Part shown: positions 17,134-25,871 of the stretch, piece by piece
How positions within the stretch are numbered: the first letter of the stretch is position 1
Layout: the number at the start of each line of letters is the position of its first letter
NCBI GenBank assembly: GCA_903838415.1
Contig: CAILYI010000084.1
Span: forward strand, 1 to 64,000
Reading direction: 5' to 3'
DNA: 64,000 nucleotides
Origin: an uncultured Anaerolineae bacterium
GTDB lineage: Bacteria > Chloroflexota > Anaerolineae > Anaerolineales > Villigracilaceae
Made by a program: the position numbers and the translations under genes
Notes under the pieces: generated by a model
The model's database searches: none
What the model was told of the DNA's origin: nothing
What the model saw: only the letters and a program-made list of their open reading frames with translations

Positions 17134-17976
17134 ATGGATGAAACTCAAGAAAATCAGCCAGTCCCTGAAAAGCGCAGCACTGCACGACGCGACTTTGTGA
17201 AAGTCGCTGGCGCGCTTGCGGGAGCTGCTGCGATGGCTCAGTTTATCAGTACTGCCACGCTTGCCAGTCGTACAAAACCCTCTGGTACTGGCGAATCGAC
17301 CGCAGGGCCGCAATGGGGCATGTCGATCGATATAAACAAATGCATCGGCTGTAAATATTGCACTTATGCCTGCCAGGCTGTGAATAACCTGGCCGACAAC
17401 ATGATTTACAACATTGTGACGACCGAAACAATGCAAAACGGCAAAGAATACTTCCTTTCGAAGCCCTGCATGCATTGCACTGAAGCGCCCTGTGTGCACG
17501 TCTGCCCGGTCAAGGCCACTTACCATCGCCCCGATGGTATTGTGGTTATGGATTACACCCGCTGTATTGGCTGCCGGTACTGTCAGGTGGCCTGTCCGTA
17601 TGACGCTCGCGTTTTCAACTGGGGTGATCCGATTGAAACCAGCCCCAAATCACCGAATTTTGGTTTCCAGGAAGTTCCCAATCGTCCCCGCGGTGTTGTG
17701 GAAAAATGTTCCTTCTGCTCCCATCGCATAGACGGGGGACTGGCTCGTGGGATGGTTCCCGGAGTTGATGCGATGGCGACTCCAGCCTGCGTGGTGGCTT
17801 GTCCCACCGGCGCGCGCGCATTTGGTGATCTGACGGATCCGGAAAGCCCGGTTTCGAAAGTTTTGGCCGAATCCAAAGCAGTCTTGCGTTTGCGCGAAGA
17901 AGAGCTCAGCACCGAGCCAAGCGTCTATTACGTGCCCCCCGATGCCCATACCAATAATCCTTTCCAGAAGGGGTAG
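17134..17976 (+). CDS. Tat-exported 4Fe-4S ferredoxin-type electron transfer subunit
   Basis: ARRDFVKVAGAL Tat signal; CIGCKYCTYACQ, CMHCTEAPCVHVCP, CIGCRYCQVACP, CSFCSHRID...CVVACP cluster motifs. Confidence 0.93.
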   Translation: MDETQENQPVPEKRSTARRDFVKVAGALAGAAAMAQFISTATLASRTKPSGTGESTAGPQWGMSIDINKCIGCKYCTYACQAVNNLADNMIYNIVTTETMQNGKEYFLSKPCMHCTEAPCVHVCPVKATYHRPDGIVVMDYTRCIGCRYCQVACPYDARVFNWGDPIETSPKSPNFGFQEVPNRPRGVVEKCSFCSHRIDGGLARGMVPGVDAMATPACVVACPTGARAFGDLTDPESPVSKVLAESKAVLRLREEELSTEPSVYYVPPDAHTNNPFQKG

Positions 17977-17979
17977 GCC

Positions 17980-19248
17980 ATGCAAATATCTATACATTAC
18001 CCTAAGTTACACCTTGGCAAACGCTCTGTCGATATCTTTCCGTATTGGATTAGCCTGTTAATTGCGGGCATCCTGTTTGGGCTGACGGGCGCATTCTTCG
18101 TTTTCCGTGATGGCTTGAAGGTGACCGGTCTTTCCAACCAGGTTCCCTGGGGCTTGTGGATTTCCATTGACCTGTCATCGATCGCCCTTGGTGGCTGCGC
18201 CTTCGTTTTCGGCGCCATCATCTACCTGCTGCAAATAAAGCGCTTTGAATCGATCGGTAAGTTGGCCGTTCTGCTTGGGTTCTTGGGATATTCCACAGCG
18301 GGGATGGTTCTGCTGATGGATCTCGGTCAACCGCTGCGCTTCTGGCATCCGATTGTTTACTGGCAGCCGCACTCCCTGCTGTGGGAAATTACCATGTGCG
18401 TGGTGCTCTACCTGACCGTGCTGTTGGCTGAGCTTATCCCGGTAGTGGTGGAACATCCCCATTTTGACTCCCATCCCTGGCAGGATCGTATTCCGCTTTT
18501 GAAAACGCTGGCAAAGTTCGCCAAAACCTTATCTGTCTGGCTGCATAAGGCCGGGCCCGTACTGGCGATTATTGGCATGACACTTTCCCTGCTCCACCAG
18601 GCTTCGCTGGGCGCTACTTATTCAGTGCTATATGGTCGCGGGGTGTGGTTCAATCAGAGTGCGCCAACACAATTTGTATTCTCAGCCATGAGCGGCGGCA
18701 TTGCGCTTTTGTTCATCGCCAGCGTGTTTGTGTTCCGTGTCATGCGCCCTGGTCTGGTGACAGACGATGCGCTGTATGACGTAGCCCGCCTTGCGGGTGG
18801 CGCCACGCTGCTGCTGACTTACTTGCGCTTTTGGGATTGGGCTGTCACCAACTATTACAGCTTCGATCAACAAATTGCCCTGCAAACCCAACTGCTCGAC
18901 ACGGTCGCGCCGTATTCGGCAACGTTTTGGATCGGACAGGCGCTCTTGCCGGTGATTGCGGGCACGATATTGTTATCTGCCAACAGTGTGCGTAATTTCC
19001 GCTTCTTGATGGGGACCGCGATCATTCCTGTTTTTGCCACCGTCCTGACGCGTTGGAACTACAACTTCGTCGGTTTGATTGCTGCCACCTCCTATGATCC
19101 CTATACCCCTTCTGTGCGCCTTTTCTCTTACACGCCCACCTGGGTGGAATTTGCGGTAGGCACGCTGGTGATTTCTTACTGGTTGTTGATGTTCAGCCTG
19201 GCCACACGTTTCCTGCCTTTCCACGGAGAAAGACACACCGAGCATTAG
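17980..19248 (+). CDS. NrfD/PsrC-like integral membrane quinone-interacting subunit
   Basis: PolyTM protein directly downstream of FeS subunit; NrfD-like sequence (LHQASLGATYSVLYGRGVWFNQ). Confidence 0.88.
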   Translation: MQISIHYPKLHLGKRSVDIFPYWISLLIAGILFGLTGAFFVFRDGLKVTGLSNQVPWGLWISIDLSSIALGGCAFVFGAIIYLLQIKRFESIGKLAVLLGFLGYSTAGMVLLMDLGQPLRFWHPIVYWQPHSLLWEITMCVVLYLTVLLAELIPVVVEHPHFDSHPWQDRIPLLKTLAKFAKTLSVWLHKAGPVLAIIGMTLSLLHQASLGATYSVLYGRGVWFNQSAPTQFVFSAMSGGIALLFIASVFVFRVMRPGLVTDDALYDVARLAGGATLLLTYLRFWDWAVTNYYSFDQQIALQTQLLDTVAPYSATFWIGQALLPVIAGTILLSANSVRNFRFLMGTAIIPVFATVLTRWNYNFVGLIAATSYDPYTPSVRLFSYTPTWVEFAVGTLVISYWLLMFSLATRFLPFHGERHTEH

Positions 19249-19262
19249 CATCCGTTCTTTCA

Positions 19263-19311
19263 GGCTAAAAAACGACCCCGGAAATGCACCTTCCGGGGTC
19301 GTTTTTTAGCC
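19263..19311. terminator. Intrinsic terminator
   Basis: 21-bp perfect stem GGCTAAAAAACGACCCCGGAA / TTCCGGGGTCGTTTTTTAGCC, 7-nt loop. Confidence 0.93.
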
Positions 19312-19378
19312 TTTGGCGCCCTCGTTATTGCCAAATAGGACCATATGGATAATTTAGGATAAATATGGTGTGTTTAAG

Positions 19379-19390
19379 TGACATTTGTCA
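19379..19390. promoter_or_regulatory. Candidate operator upstream of ccmE
   Basis: TGACATTTGTCA dyad; the word GTGACATTTGT also occurs at 16169 upstream of the heptaheme operon. Confidence 0.35.
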
Positions 19391-19481
19391 TGTGAATTTA
19401 GCCGCCCGTTTTCAGCATATCTTAATCTAAATGTGTAGAATCTAGGATAGTTACAAGCTTAATCAATCCTAGGAGGTACTT

Positions 19482-19970
19482 ATGACATCGCCACGCATCA
19501 AATTTTTACTTGGCGGCTTGTTGATTGTCGCTGCTGTGGTTTATTTAATCGCTTCATCCACTCAGGCAAGCGCTCAATATTTCATGACCATTGACGAATT
19601 AAATGCAAAAAGCAAGAGTGTTGTAGAGAAAAACATCCGTGTTTCGGGCGCCGTCATTGGCGACACGATTACCTACGACGCTGCTACGCTGACTCTCAGT
19701 TTCACCGTGGCTCACGTCTCTGGTGACAATGCTGAGATCGAAAAAGAAGGTGGACTGGCTGTGGTGCTTCATCAGGCAGTTATCGATCCCAAACGATCGA
19801 AGTTGAAAGTTGTCTACGTTGGCGTCAAACCCGACCTGATGCGTAACGAAGCCCAGGCCATTATGACCGGCCATCTGGACGCAGAAGGTGTTTTCCATGC
19901 CGATGAACTTTTGTTAAAATGTCCAACAAAATATGAGGAAGCCGTTCCCCAGCAAGCACAAGGGAACTAA
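19482..19970 (+). CDS. ccmE: Heme chaperone CcmE (CXXXY type)
   Basis: TM anchor, OB-fold-like sequence, C-terminal HADELLLKCPTKYEE with Cys in place of the usual His; precedes ccmF. Confidence 0.9.
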   Translation: MTSPRIKFLLGGLLIVAAVVYLIASSTQASAQYFMTIDELNAKSKSVVEKNIRVSGAVIGDTITYDAATLTLSFTVAHVSGDNAEIEKEGGLAVVLHQAVIDPKRSKLKVVYVGVKPDLMRNEAQAIMTGHLDAEGVFHADELLLKCPTKYEEAVPQQAQGN

Positions 19971-19977
19971 TCGCCCC

Positions 19978-20003
19978 GTAGTAACGACTGAAGTCGTTAC
20001 TAC
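19978..20003. repeat. Intercistronic palindromic hairpin (ccmE-ccmF)
   Basis: GTAGTAACGAC-TGAA-GTCGTTACTAC perfect 11-bp stem followed by TTTTGTT. Confidence 0.85.
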
Positions 20004-20024
20004 TTTTGTTAACGGAGAATATCC

Positions 20025-22097
20025 ATGTTTGCAGATTTTGGTTATGGCATATTAATAATCTCGTTTTTACTGGCAATCTATGCCATTGGCGCGGCCATCT
20101 ACGGATACACTAGCAAATCCCAAAAGTGGGTGGAAAGCTCCCGCCTGGCGATGCAGCTTACCTTCCCGCTGATTTCGCTGGCGGCGCTCACGCTGATTTA
20201 TCTGCTGGTGACCGACCAATATCACGTAGCTTTTGTCTATGAAGTCACCAGCCGTTCCATGCCGATGTATCTCAAGATCACCGCTCTCTGGGGCGGACAA
20301 TCGGGCTCGCTGGTATTTTGGGGTTGGTTGATGTCGGCCTTTGCAACCGCCGTCACTCTGCGCAAATGGGACCGCGACCAGGAATTTTTGCCCTGGGTGG
20401 TGGTGGTTTCAAGCGTTACGCTGGCTTTCTTTATCGGACTGGTAATTTTTTACGAAAATCCCTTTGTCAAATACTGGCAAACCATTAGCGGAGAAGTAAT
20501 CAGCGCGATGTTGGCGCCCGCCGGGGCAATTCCGTTCACGCCTCCAGATGGACGGGGCCTCAATCCGCTGCTGCGTCATCCCGGGATGGTCATTCATCCC
20601 CCGATGCTGTACCTCGGTTTCGTCAGTTTTGTCATCCCGTTTGCTTTTGCGATTGCCGCGCTGGTGACGGGTCGCACCGATGACCGTTGGATTCGCATCA
20701 CCCGTCGCTGGACGATCGTGGCCTGGCTGTTTCTTTCGCTTGGTCTGGTGCTTGGCGGACGTTGGGCTTATGACGTGCTCGGTTGGGGTGGTTACTGGGG
20801 TTGGGATCCGGTGGAAATCGCGGCTTTCATGCCGTGGCTTTCCGGCACCGCTTTCCTGCACTCGGTCATGATCCAGGAAAAACGCGGCATGCTCAAGTAC
20901 TGGAATATGATCCTGATCATTGTGACGTATGCGCTGGTCATTTTCGGTACCTTCCTGACGCGTTCCGGGGTGCTTTCCTCGGTGCATGCTTTTGCCCAAA
21001 GTGCCATTGGCCCATCGTTTTTCATCTTTATCGGATTTACATTTGTCACGTCAGTTGCCCTGCTCATTTACCGCTGGGAAGACCTGAAATCTGAAGCGCA
21101 GATGACTTCCTTGCTTTCGCGCGAGGCGCTTTTCCTGCTCAATAACCTGTTGTTCATGAGCATCCTGGTAGTTTGCTTCTGGGGCGTGATTTTCCCGCTG
21201 ATTTCTGAACTGGCAACCGGGCAAAAAGTGACCGTTGGTCCGCCGTTCTATGAACGCGCCACCGGTCCATTGTTTGCCGCGCTCGTTTTGCTGATGGGTA
21301 TCGCGCCGCTTTCAGCCTGGGGTCATTCCACGCTCAAAACCCTTGGAAAAGCAATGTGGAAGCCGTTGATTGTGGCTTTGGTGGCGCTGCTGGCCGTGGT
21401 ATTTGTCGCGGGCATTCACGAACCGTATGCGTTGGTGGGCTTCTTTGTCATTTTCGCCAGCGCCTCCATCACCCTGTATGAATTTTGGCGTGCGGCGCGC
21501 GCCCGCGGACATGCCCAGCACGAAAACCTGTTGCTCGCTCTGTGGCGTTTGGCGGGACGCAATCGTCGCCGCTATGGTGGATATCTGATCCATCTTTCGA
21601 TTGTGTTCATGGCGATCGGCATCATCGGTATCGAGATGTTCCAGACCGAGACGCAGGGTACCATTGCGCAGGGACAGTCGCTCAAATTGGGTGGTTATGT
21701 GATCACTTACAAGGACCTGGCGGTCTTCGATACGGCTGACAATCGCAATGTGGCCCGCGCCGTGGTCGGCATCGAACGCGACGGGCAATTCCTGGGTGAT
21801 CTGCACCCGCGCCGTGACTATTTTTACGAATCCCAACAACCGATGACCATTCCAGGCGTCCGTTCCACGATGGCCGATGACTTGTATATCATCCTGGTGG
21901 ATTGGCAGCCGATCCTGTCTACTGGCGCCACTTTCAAGATTTACCATAACCCACTGGTCAACTGGTTATGGCTGGGCGCAATCATGATGATTCTTGGCTC
22001 TGTCGTCGCCGCCTGGCCCGATAAGGACCCGGAATACCTGCCTGTGCGCGTGCGTCGCGGACAGAAAGCGGCTTACCAACCCGGTCCGGTGAAATAA
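20025..22097 (+). CDS. ccmF: Heme lyase CcmF
   Basis: WWD-type region GGRWAYDVLGWGGYWGWDPVEIAAFMPWLSGTAFLHS; 690 aa polytopic. Confidence 0.96.
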   Translation: MFADFGYGILIISFLLAIYAIGAAIYGYTSKSQKWVESSRLAMQLTFPLISLAALTLIYLLVTDQYHVAFVYEVTSRSMPMYLKITALWGGQSGSLVFWGWLMSAFATAVTLRKWDRDQEFLPWVVVVSSVTLAFFIGLVIFYENPFVKYWQTISGEVISAMLAPAGAIPFTPPDGRGLNPLLRHPGMVIHPPMLYLGFVSFVIPFAFAIAALVTGRTDDRWIRITRRWTIVAWLFLSLGLVLGGRWAYDVLGWGGYWGWDPVEIAAFMPWLSGTAFLHSVMIQEKRGMLKYWNMILIIVTYALVIFGTFLTRSGVLSSVHAFAQSAIGPSFFIFIGFTFVTSVALLIYRWEDLKSEAQMTSLLSREALFLLNNLLFMSILVVCFWGVIFPLISELATGQKVTVGPPFYERATGPLFAALVLLMGIAPLSAWGHSTLKTLGKAMWKPLIVALVALLAVVFVAGIHEPYALVGFFVIFASASITLYEFWRAARARGHAQHENLLLALWRLAGRNRRRYGGYLIHLSIVFMAIGIIGIEMFQTETQGTIAQGQSLKLGGYVITYKDLAVFDTADNRNVARAVVGIERDGQFLGDLHPRRDYFYESQQPMTIPGVRSTMADDLYIILVDWQPILSTGATFKIYHNPLVNWLWLGAIMMILGSVVAAWPDKDPEYLPVRVRRGQKAAYQPGPVK

Positions 22098-22125
22098 CAT
22101 CCCAAGGAAATCTGCAGTTACGGGC

Positions 22126-22184
22126 AGTGCGCCGCGCCATCGATAAAGTGATGGATGTTTGCCAGAGCTTTGGCGCGGCGCACT
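22126..22184. repeat. Intercistronic GC-rich stem-loop (ccmF-ccmH)
   Basis: AGTGCGCCGCGCCA / TGGCGCGGCGCACT perfect 14-bp stem, 31-nt loop. Confidence 0.8.
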
Positions 22185-22219
22185 TGCTCTTGAAAAGTCC
22201 TACGAATCGGAGAAGTGCG

Positions 22220-22699
22220 ATGAAACGCAATGTATTGATTTTTTTGGCAATCACTGTTCTGGCACTGGGCTTTGCAAGCCGGGTTTTGGCGCAGGGACCG
22301 ACCCCGTCAGATGACGATGTCAACGCTGTCGCCAAGCAGCTCTTTTGCCCGGTGTGCGAAAACACCCCTCTTGACGTTTGTCCCACACAGGCCTGTGCCC
22401 AATGGCGTGAACTGATTCGCACAAAACTGTCTGAAGGCTGGTCCGCTGAGCAGATCAAGCAATATTTCGCCACGCAATACGGCGCCCGGGTGCTTTCTGA
22501 ACCGCCACGCCAGGGATTGAACTGGTTGGTTTACGTAATCCCGCCGGTATTGATGCTGATCGGTGTTTATATTCTGTTCCGCGCCTATCAATCCATGCGC
22601 AAACCGGTCCTTGCTGATGTGGATGAAGAAGAATCAGTCGCGGCAAATTCTGATAATTACCTGGCCCGAGTGGAAGAAGAACTGAAAAAGAGAAAATAA
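22220..22699 (+). CDS. ccmH: Cytochrome c maturation protein CcmH (four-Cys variant)
   Basis: LFCPVCENTPLDVCPTQACAQWRELIRTKLSEGWSAEQIKQYF; signal peptide and C-terminal TM. Confidence 0.88.
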   Translation: MKRNVLIFLAITVLALGFASRVLAQGPTPSDDDVNAVAKQLFCPVCENTPLDVCPTQACAQWRELIRTKLSEGWSAEQIKQYFATQYGARVLSEPPRQGLNWLVYVIPPVLMLIGVYILFRAYQSMRKPVLADVDEEESVAANSDNYLARVEEELKKRK

Positions 22700-22744
22700 A
22701 TTTTCTGGACTGTTGCTATTTCCAGAAATCTGAGGAGAATTTTT

Positions 22745-23341
22745 ATGTCTGAAATAAATTCCGCCCCAAAGCCAGAAGTACAGGAAGCACCCAAGCGCGG
22801 CGTTCCAGTTTGGGCGCAGGTGATTGTCTGGGTGGCGCTGCTGGGCTTACTGACGGTGATGGCCTTGGGTCTGCGCCGTACCCAACAGAAACCGATTCAA
22901 GTTGGTGATGTGCTCCCCGATTTCACGCTTTCGTTTTTTGACGGTTATCAACAACAGGGAAAATCGGAAATCCAACTCTCCGCGCTGAAGGGCAAAGTGG
23001 TGGTAATCAACTTCTGGGCTTCGTGGTGCAAACCCTGCGAACAGGAAGCCGCGGAAATGGAAGCCGCCTGGCGTTCGTATTTGCCGGGCGAACAGGTCGT
23101 TTTTGTGGGCGTGGATTATGTCGATACCGAGCCGGAAGCCCGCGGATATCTCAAGAAATTTGAAATTACCTATCCAAACGGCCCTGATCTCGGAACACGC
23201 ATTTCGCAAATGTTTCGCATTACTGGCGTGCCAGAAACGTACTTCGTCGATAAAGACGGCAAACTGGCTTATGCCCAGATTGGCCCGTTCACGTCCGAAG
23301 CTGAAATTCACGCCATCATCGACCCGCTGATAAAGAAATAG
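22745..23341 (+). CDS. ccmG: Thioredoxin-like TlpA/CcmG (DsbE)
   Basis: INFWASWCKPCEQEAAEMEAAW active site, N-terminal TM, in ccm operon. Confidence 0.88.
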   Translation: MSEINSAPKPEVQEAPKRGVPVWAQVIVWVALLGLLTVMALGLRRTQQKPIQVGDVLPDFTLSFFDGYQQQGKSEIQLSALKGKVVVINFWASWCKPCEQEAAEMEAAWRSYLPGEQVVFVGVDYVDTEPEARGYLKKFEITYPNGPDLGTRISQMFRITGVPETYFVDKDGKLAYAQIGPFTSEAEIHAIIDPLIKK

Positions 23342-23348
23342 AGAAACC

Positions 23349-23867
23349 ATGGACATCGGTGCAATTTTTCTACTACTCACAGTACTCGTGCTGATTGGGC
23401 TGTTTGTAACCCGCCCATTTTTTGCAAACCGTCGCATGCCGATTATTTCTGGCAGTGACCAGGAACTCTCAACACTCCTGGCGGAACGCGATCGCCTGAT
23501 TACGGCGCTGCAGGAACTTGATTTTGACCACACTTTGGGGAAAATCCCAACCGAAGACTATTCCGGCATGCGCTCTGATTTGTTACTGCGCGCCTCCAAC
23601 GTGCTGCGTAAACTGGATGTACTCCAACCCCAGAATTCCGGCGTGGTGGATGCTGAAAGCCGCGTGGAGGCTGTTATTGCCGCCCGCCGGGCCGATGCCG
23701 CCATCGAAAAAACTGATCAGAAGGCCGCCTCTGATGATGACCTGGAAGAATTAATCGCTTCGCGTCGGGCCGCTCGTAAAGAGCGCTCTGCGGGCTTCTG
23801 CCCCAAGTGCGGGAAACCTGTACTTCGTTCTGATCGATTCTGTCCACATTGCGGTAAATCCATCTAG
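23349..23867 (+). CDS. CcmI N-terminal-like protein with C-terminal zinc ribbon
   Basis: ELSTLLAERDRLITALQELDFDHTLGKIPTEDYSGMR is CcmI-like; C-terminus CPKCGKPVLRSDRFCPHCGKS. Confidence 0.7.
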   Translation: MDIGAIFLLLTVLVLIGLFVTRPFFANRRMPIISGSDQELSTLLAERDRLITALQELDFDHTLGKIPTEDYSGMRSDLLLRASNVLRKLDVLQPQNSGVVDAESRVEAVIAARRADAAIEKTDQKAASDDDLEELIASRRAARKERSAGFCPKCGKPVLRSDRFCPHCGKSI

Positions 23868-23882
23868 AGTCAGAACTGTAAC

Positions 23883-25859
23883 GTGCTTTTCAATCCACCA
23901 AAGGACTATTTAATGAAATCTCGCTTCATCATTCTCATGGCGGTACTGTCAATTTTGCTCAGCGCCTGCACGCTTTCACTCGCTGACGACATCACGCCTC
24001 CGCCAGATTACAAATCGCCAACTCCCGGACCCACTATGAGTCCGCTGTTTCCCCAAAACCCGCCATCGCTGGCCTCCGGTGCAGCCATCTTCGCTGAAAA
24101 ATGCGCTCCCTGTCATGGTGACAAGGGCCTCGGGGATGGTCCCATGGCCGCCCAGTTGCAAAAGGTGCCTGCTGCCGTTGGCAAGCCTGAAATTGCGCGT
24201 GTGGCTGCGCCTGCCAATTGGTACACCACTGTCACGCAAGGCAACATCAACTCCTTTATGCCGCCATTCAGCGGAAGCCTGAGTGACCAACAACGCTGGG
24301 ATGTGGTGGCTTATACGCTTTCACTGGGCGGCAGCACATTTGCCGAAGCGCAAAAAGGCAAAGTCATTTTTGAGGCCAACTGCGTCAAGTGCCACGATCC
24401 AAACAGCACCACTCCTTCGCCCGTCACTTTCACGGATCAGGGCATGATGGCGAAGCTGACTCAAACTGACATTGCCAACTTCGTCAATAAAGGCGTTGGC
24501 AAGATGCCCGGCTTTGGCGGGCTGATCCCCGATGAAGATATCTTTGCGGTCGCCGCTTATGTGCGCACATTCTCCGTGGTAGCGGGTGAAGTCGCTGCAG
24601 CCGCCACGCCCGTTCCCCCCACTGCCACATCCGCTCCAGATGCGAATGCCACCCCGAGCGTTGATGCCGGTACCCCCGCAGCGACTGAATCTTCCGCAGC
24701 TGCAACCACTCCCACTGAAACAACTGGCGTCGTCCAGGGCAAAGTGGTCAATGGCTCGGATGGCTCAGACCCATCCACGTTGAAGGCCGTCTTGCACGTT
24801 TTCGAGCACGACCCCGCCACGCAGCAATTCAGCGAAGTTTCCACGCAGGAAGCTCCCATCGCCGCGGATGGCGCCTACAGTTTCAAAGATGTGCGCATGC
24901 TTGCCAACCAGGCTTTTTATGTTTCGGTTGATTATGCCGACACCACCTACGAATCTGAACCAGCCTTCCCCAAAGAAGGTGAATCGACGATTGAGCTGCC
25001 GGTGACGATCTATTCCACCACCACCGATACCTCCGCTTTGGTGGCCGATCAGATGCATATTCTGCTGGATTACAGCAAGCCGAATATCGTCCAGGTGGTG
25101 GAATTCCTGGTTGTCAGCAATCCGGGCACCAAAAGCGTTGTCGCTGCTGAAAAGGGCGGCCCGGTAGTCAAGGTTTCGCTGCCCAAGGGTTATACCAACC
25201 TGCAGTTTGACCAGGGCGCTATCGGTGATCGCTACATCAAGACGGATGACGGCTTTGCCGATACCACTTCGGTCGTCCCAGGGACGGGAAAATACCAGCT
25301 TGTCTTTGCGATTGACCTGCCTCTGCCCAAGCCCGGCCTGTTCGGCGGTCAACAATTGACCTTCAGCCAGCCCATTGCCTTAAAAGCCGCTGCCGCCTCT
25401 GTCCTTGTTCCAGAAGGTGTCACATTGCAAGGCGCAAACTTTACCCCCGGTGGTACGCAGAGTATGGGGACAGCCGCCAAATACCAGGTATATACCACTG
25501 GTGTGCTTGAACCCGGCAAAATCCTGGATGTCAGCGCGAGCGGCGCGCCGAAAAGCGCCACGACAACTGACACATCCACCAATTCTTCGCAGAATATTAT
25601 TATCGGCGTGGGCGCTTTTGGCCTGCTGTTGATCGTGATTGGTGTGTACCTGTTTTGGCGCGACCGCCAAAAGCTGGCGGATGAAGACGATGAAGAAGAT
25701 GATGATGACAACGATGATGATGCGGATGAAACCGAGAAGGAAGAAATCATGGATGCCATCGTCGCTCTCGATGATCAGTACAAAGCGGGCAATATTACAG
25801 AATCGGCTTACAAGGATCGCCGCGCTGAACTGAAAGCGAAACTTAAGGCCCTCAACTAA
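23883..25859 (+). CDS. Lipoprotein-like diheme cytochrome c with Ig/carboxypeptidase-regulatory-like region
   Basis: CAPCHGDKG and CVKCHDP heme motifs; lipobox-like LLSACT; C-terminal TM and acidic SHOCT-like tail (DAIVALDDQYKAGNITESAYKDRRAELKAKL). Confidence 0.8.
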   Translation: MLFNPPKDYLMKSRFIILMAVLSILLSACTLSLADDITPPPDYKSPTPGPTMSPLFPQNPPSLASGAAIFAEKCAPCHGDKGLGDGPMAAQLQKVPAAVGKPEIARVAAPANWYTTVTQGNINSFMPPFSGSLSDQQRWDVVAYTLSLGGSTFAEAQKGKVIFEANCVKCHDPNSTTPSPVTFTDQGMMAKLTQTDIANFVNKGVGKMPGFGGLIPDEDIFAVAAYVRTFSVVAGEVAAAATPVPPTATSAPDANATPSVDAGTPAATESSAAATTPTETTGVVQGKVVNGSDGSDPSTLKAVLHVFEHDPATQQFSEVSTQEAPIAADGAYSFKDVRMLANQAFYVSVDYADTTYESEPAFPKEGESTIELPVTIYSTTTDTSALVADQMHILLDYSKPNIVQVVEFLVVSNPGTKSVVAAEKGGPVVKVSLPKGYTNLQFDQGAIGDRYIKTDDGFADTTSVVPGTGKYQLVFAIDLPLPKPGLFGGQQLTFSQPIALKAAAASVLVPEGVTLQGANFTPGGTQSMGTAAKYQVYTTGVLEPGKILDVSASGAPKSATTTDTSTNSSQNIIIGVGAFGLLLIVIGVYLFWRDRQKLADEDDEEDDDDNDDDADETEKEEIMDAIVALDDQYKAGNITESAYKDRRAELKAKLKALN

Positions 25860-25871
25860 TCTACTCAAAAC

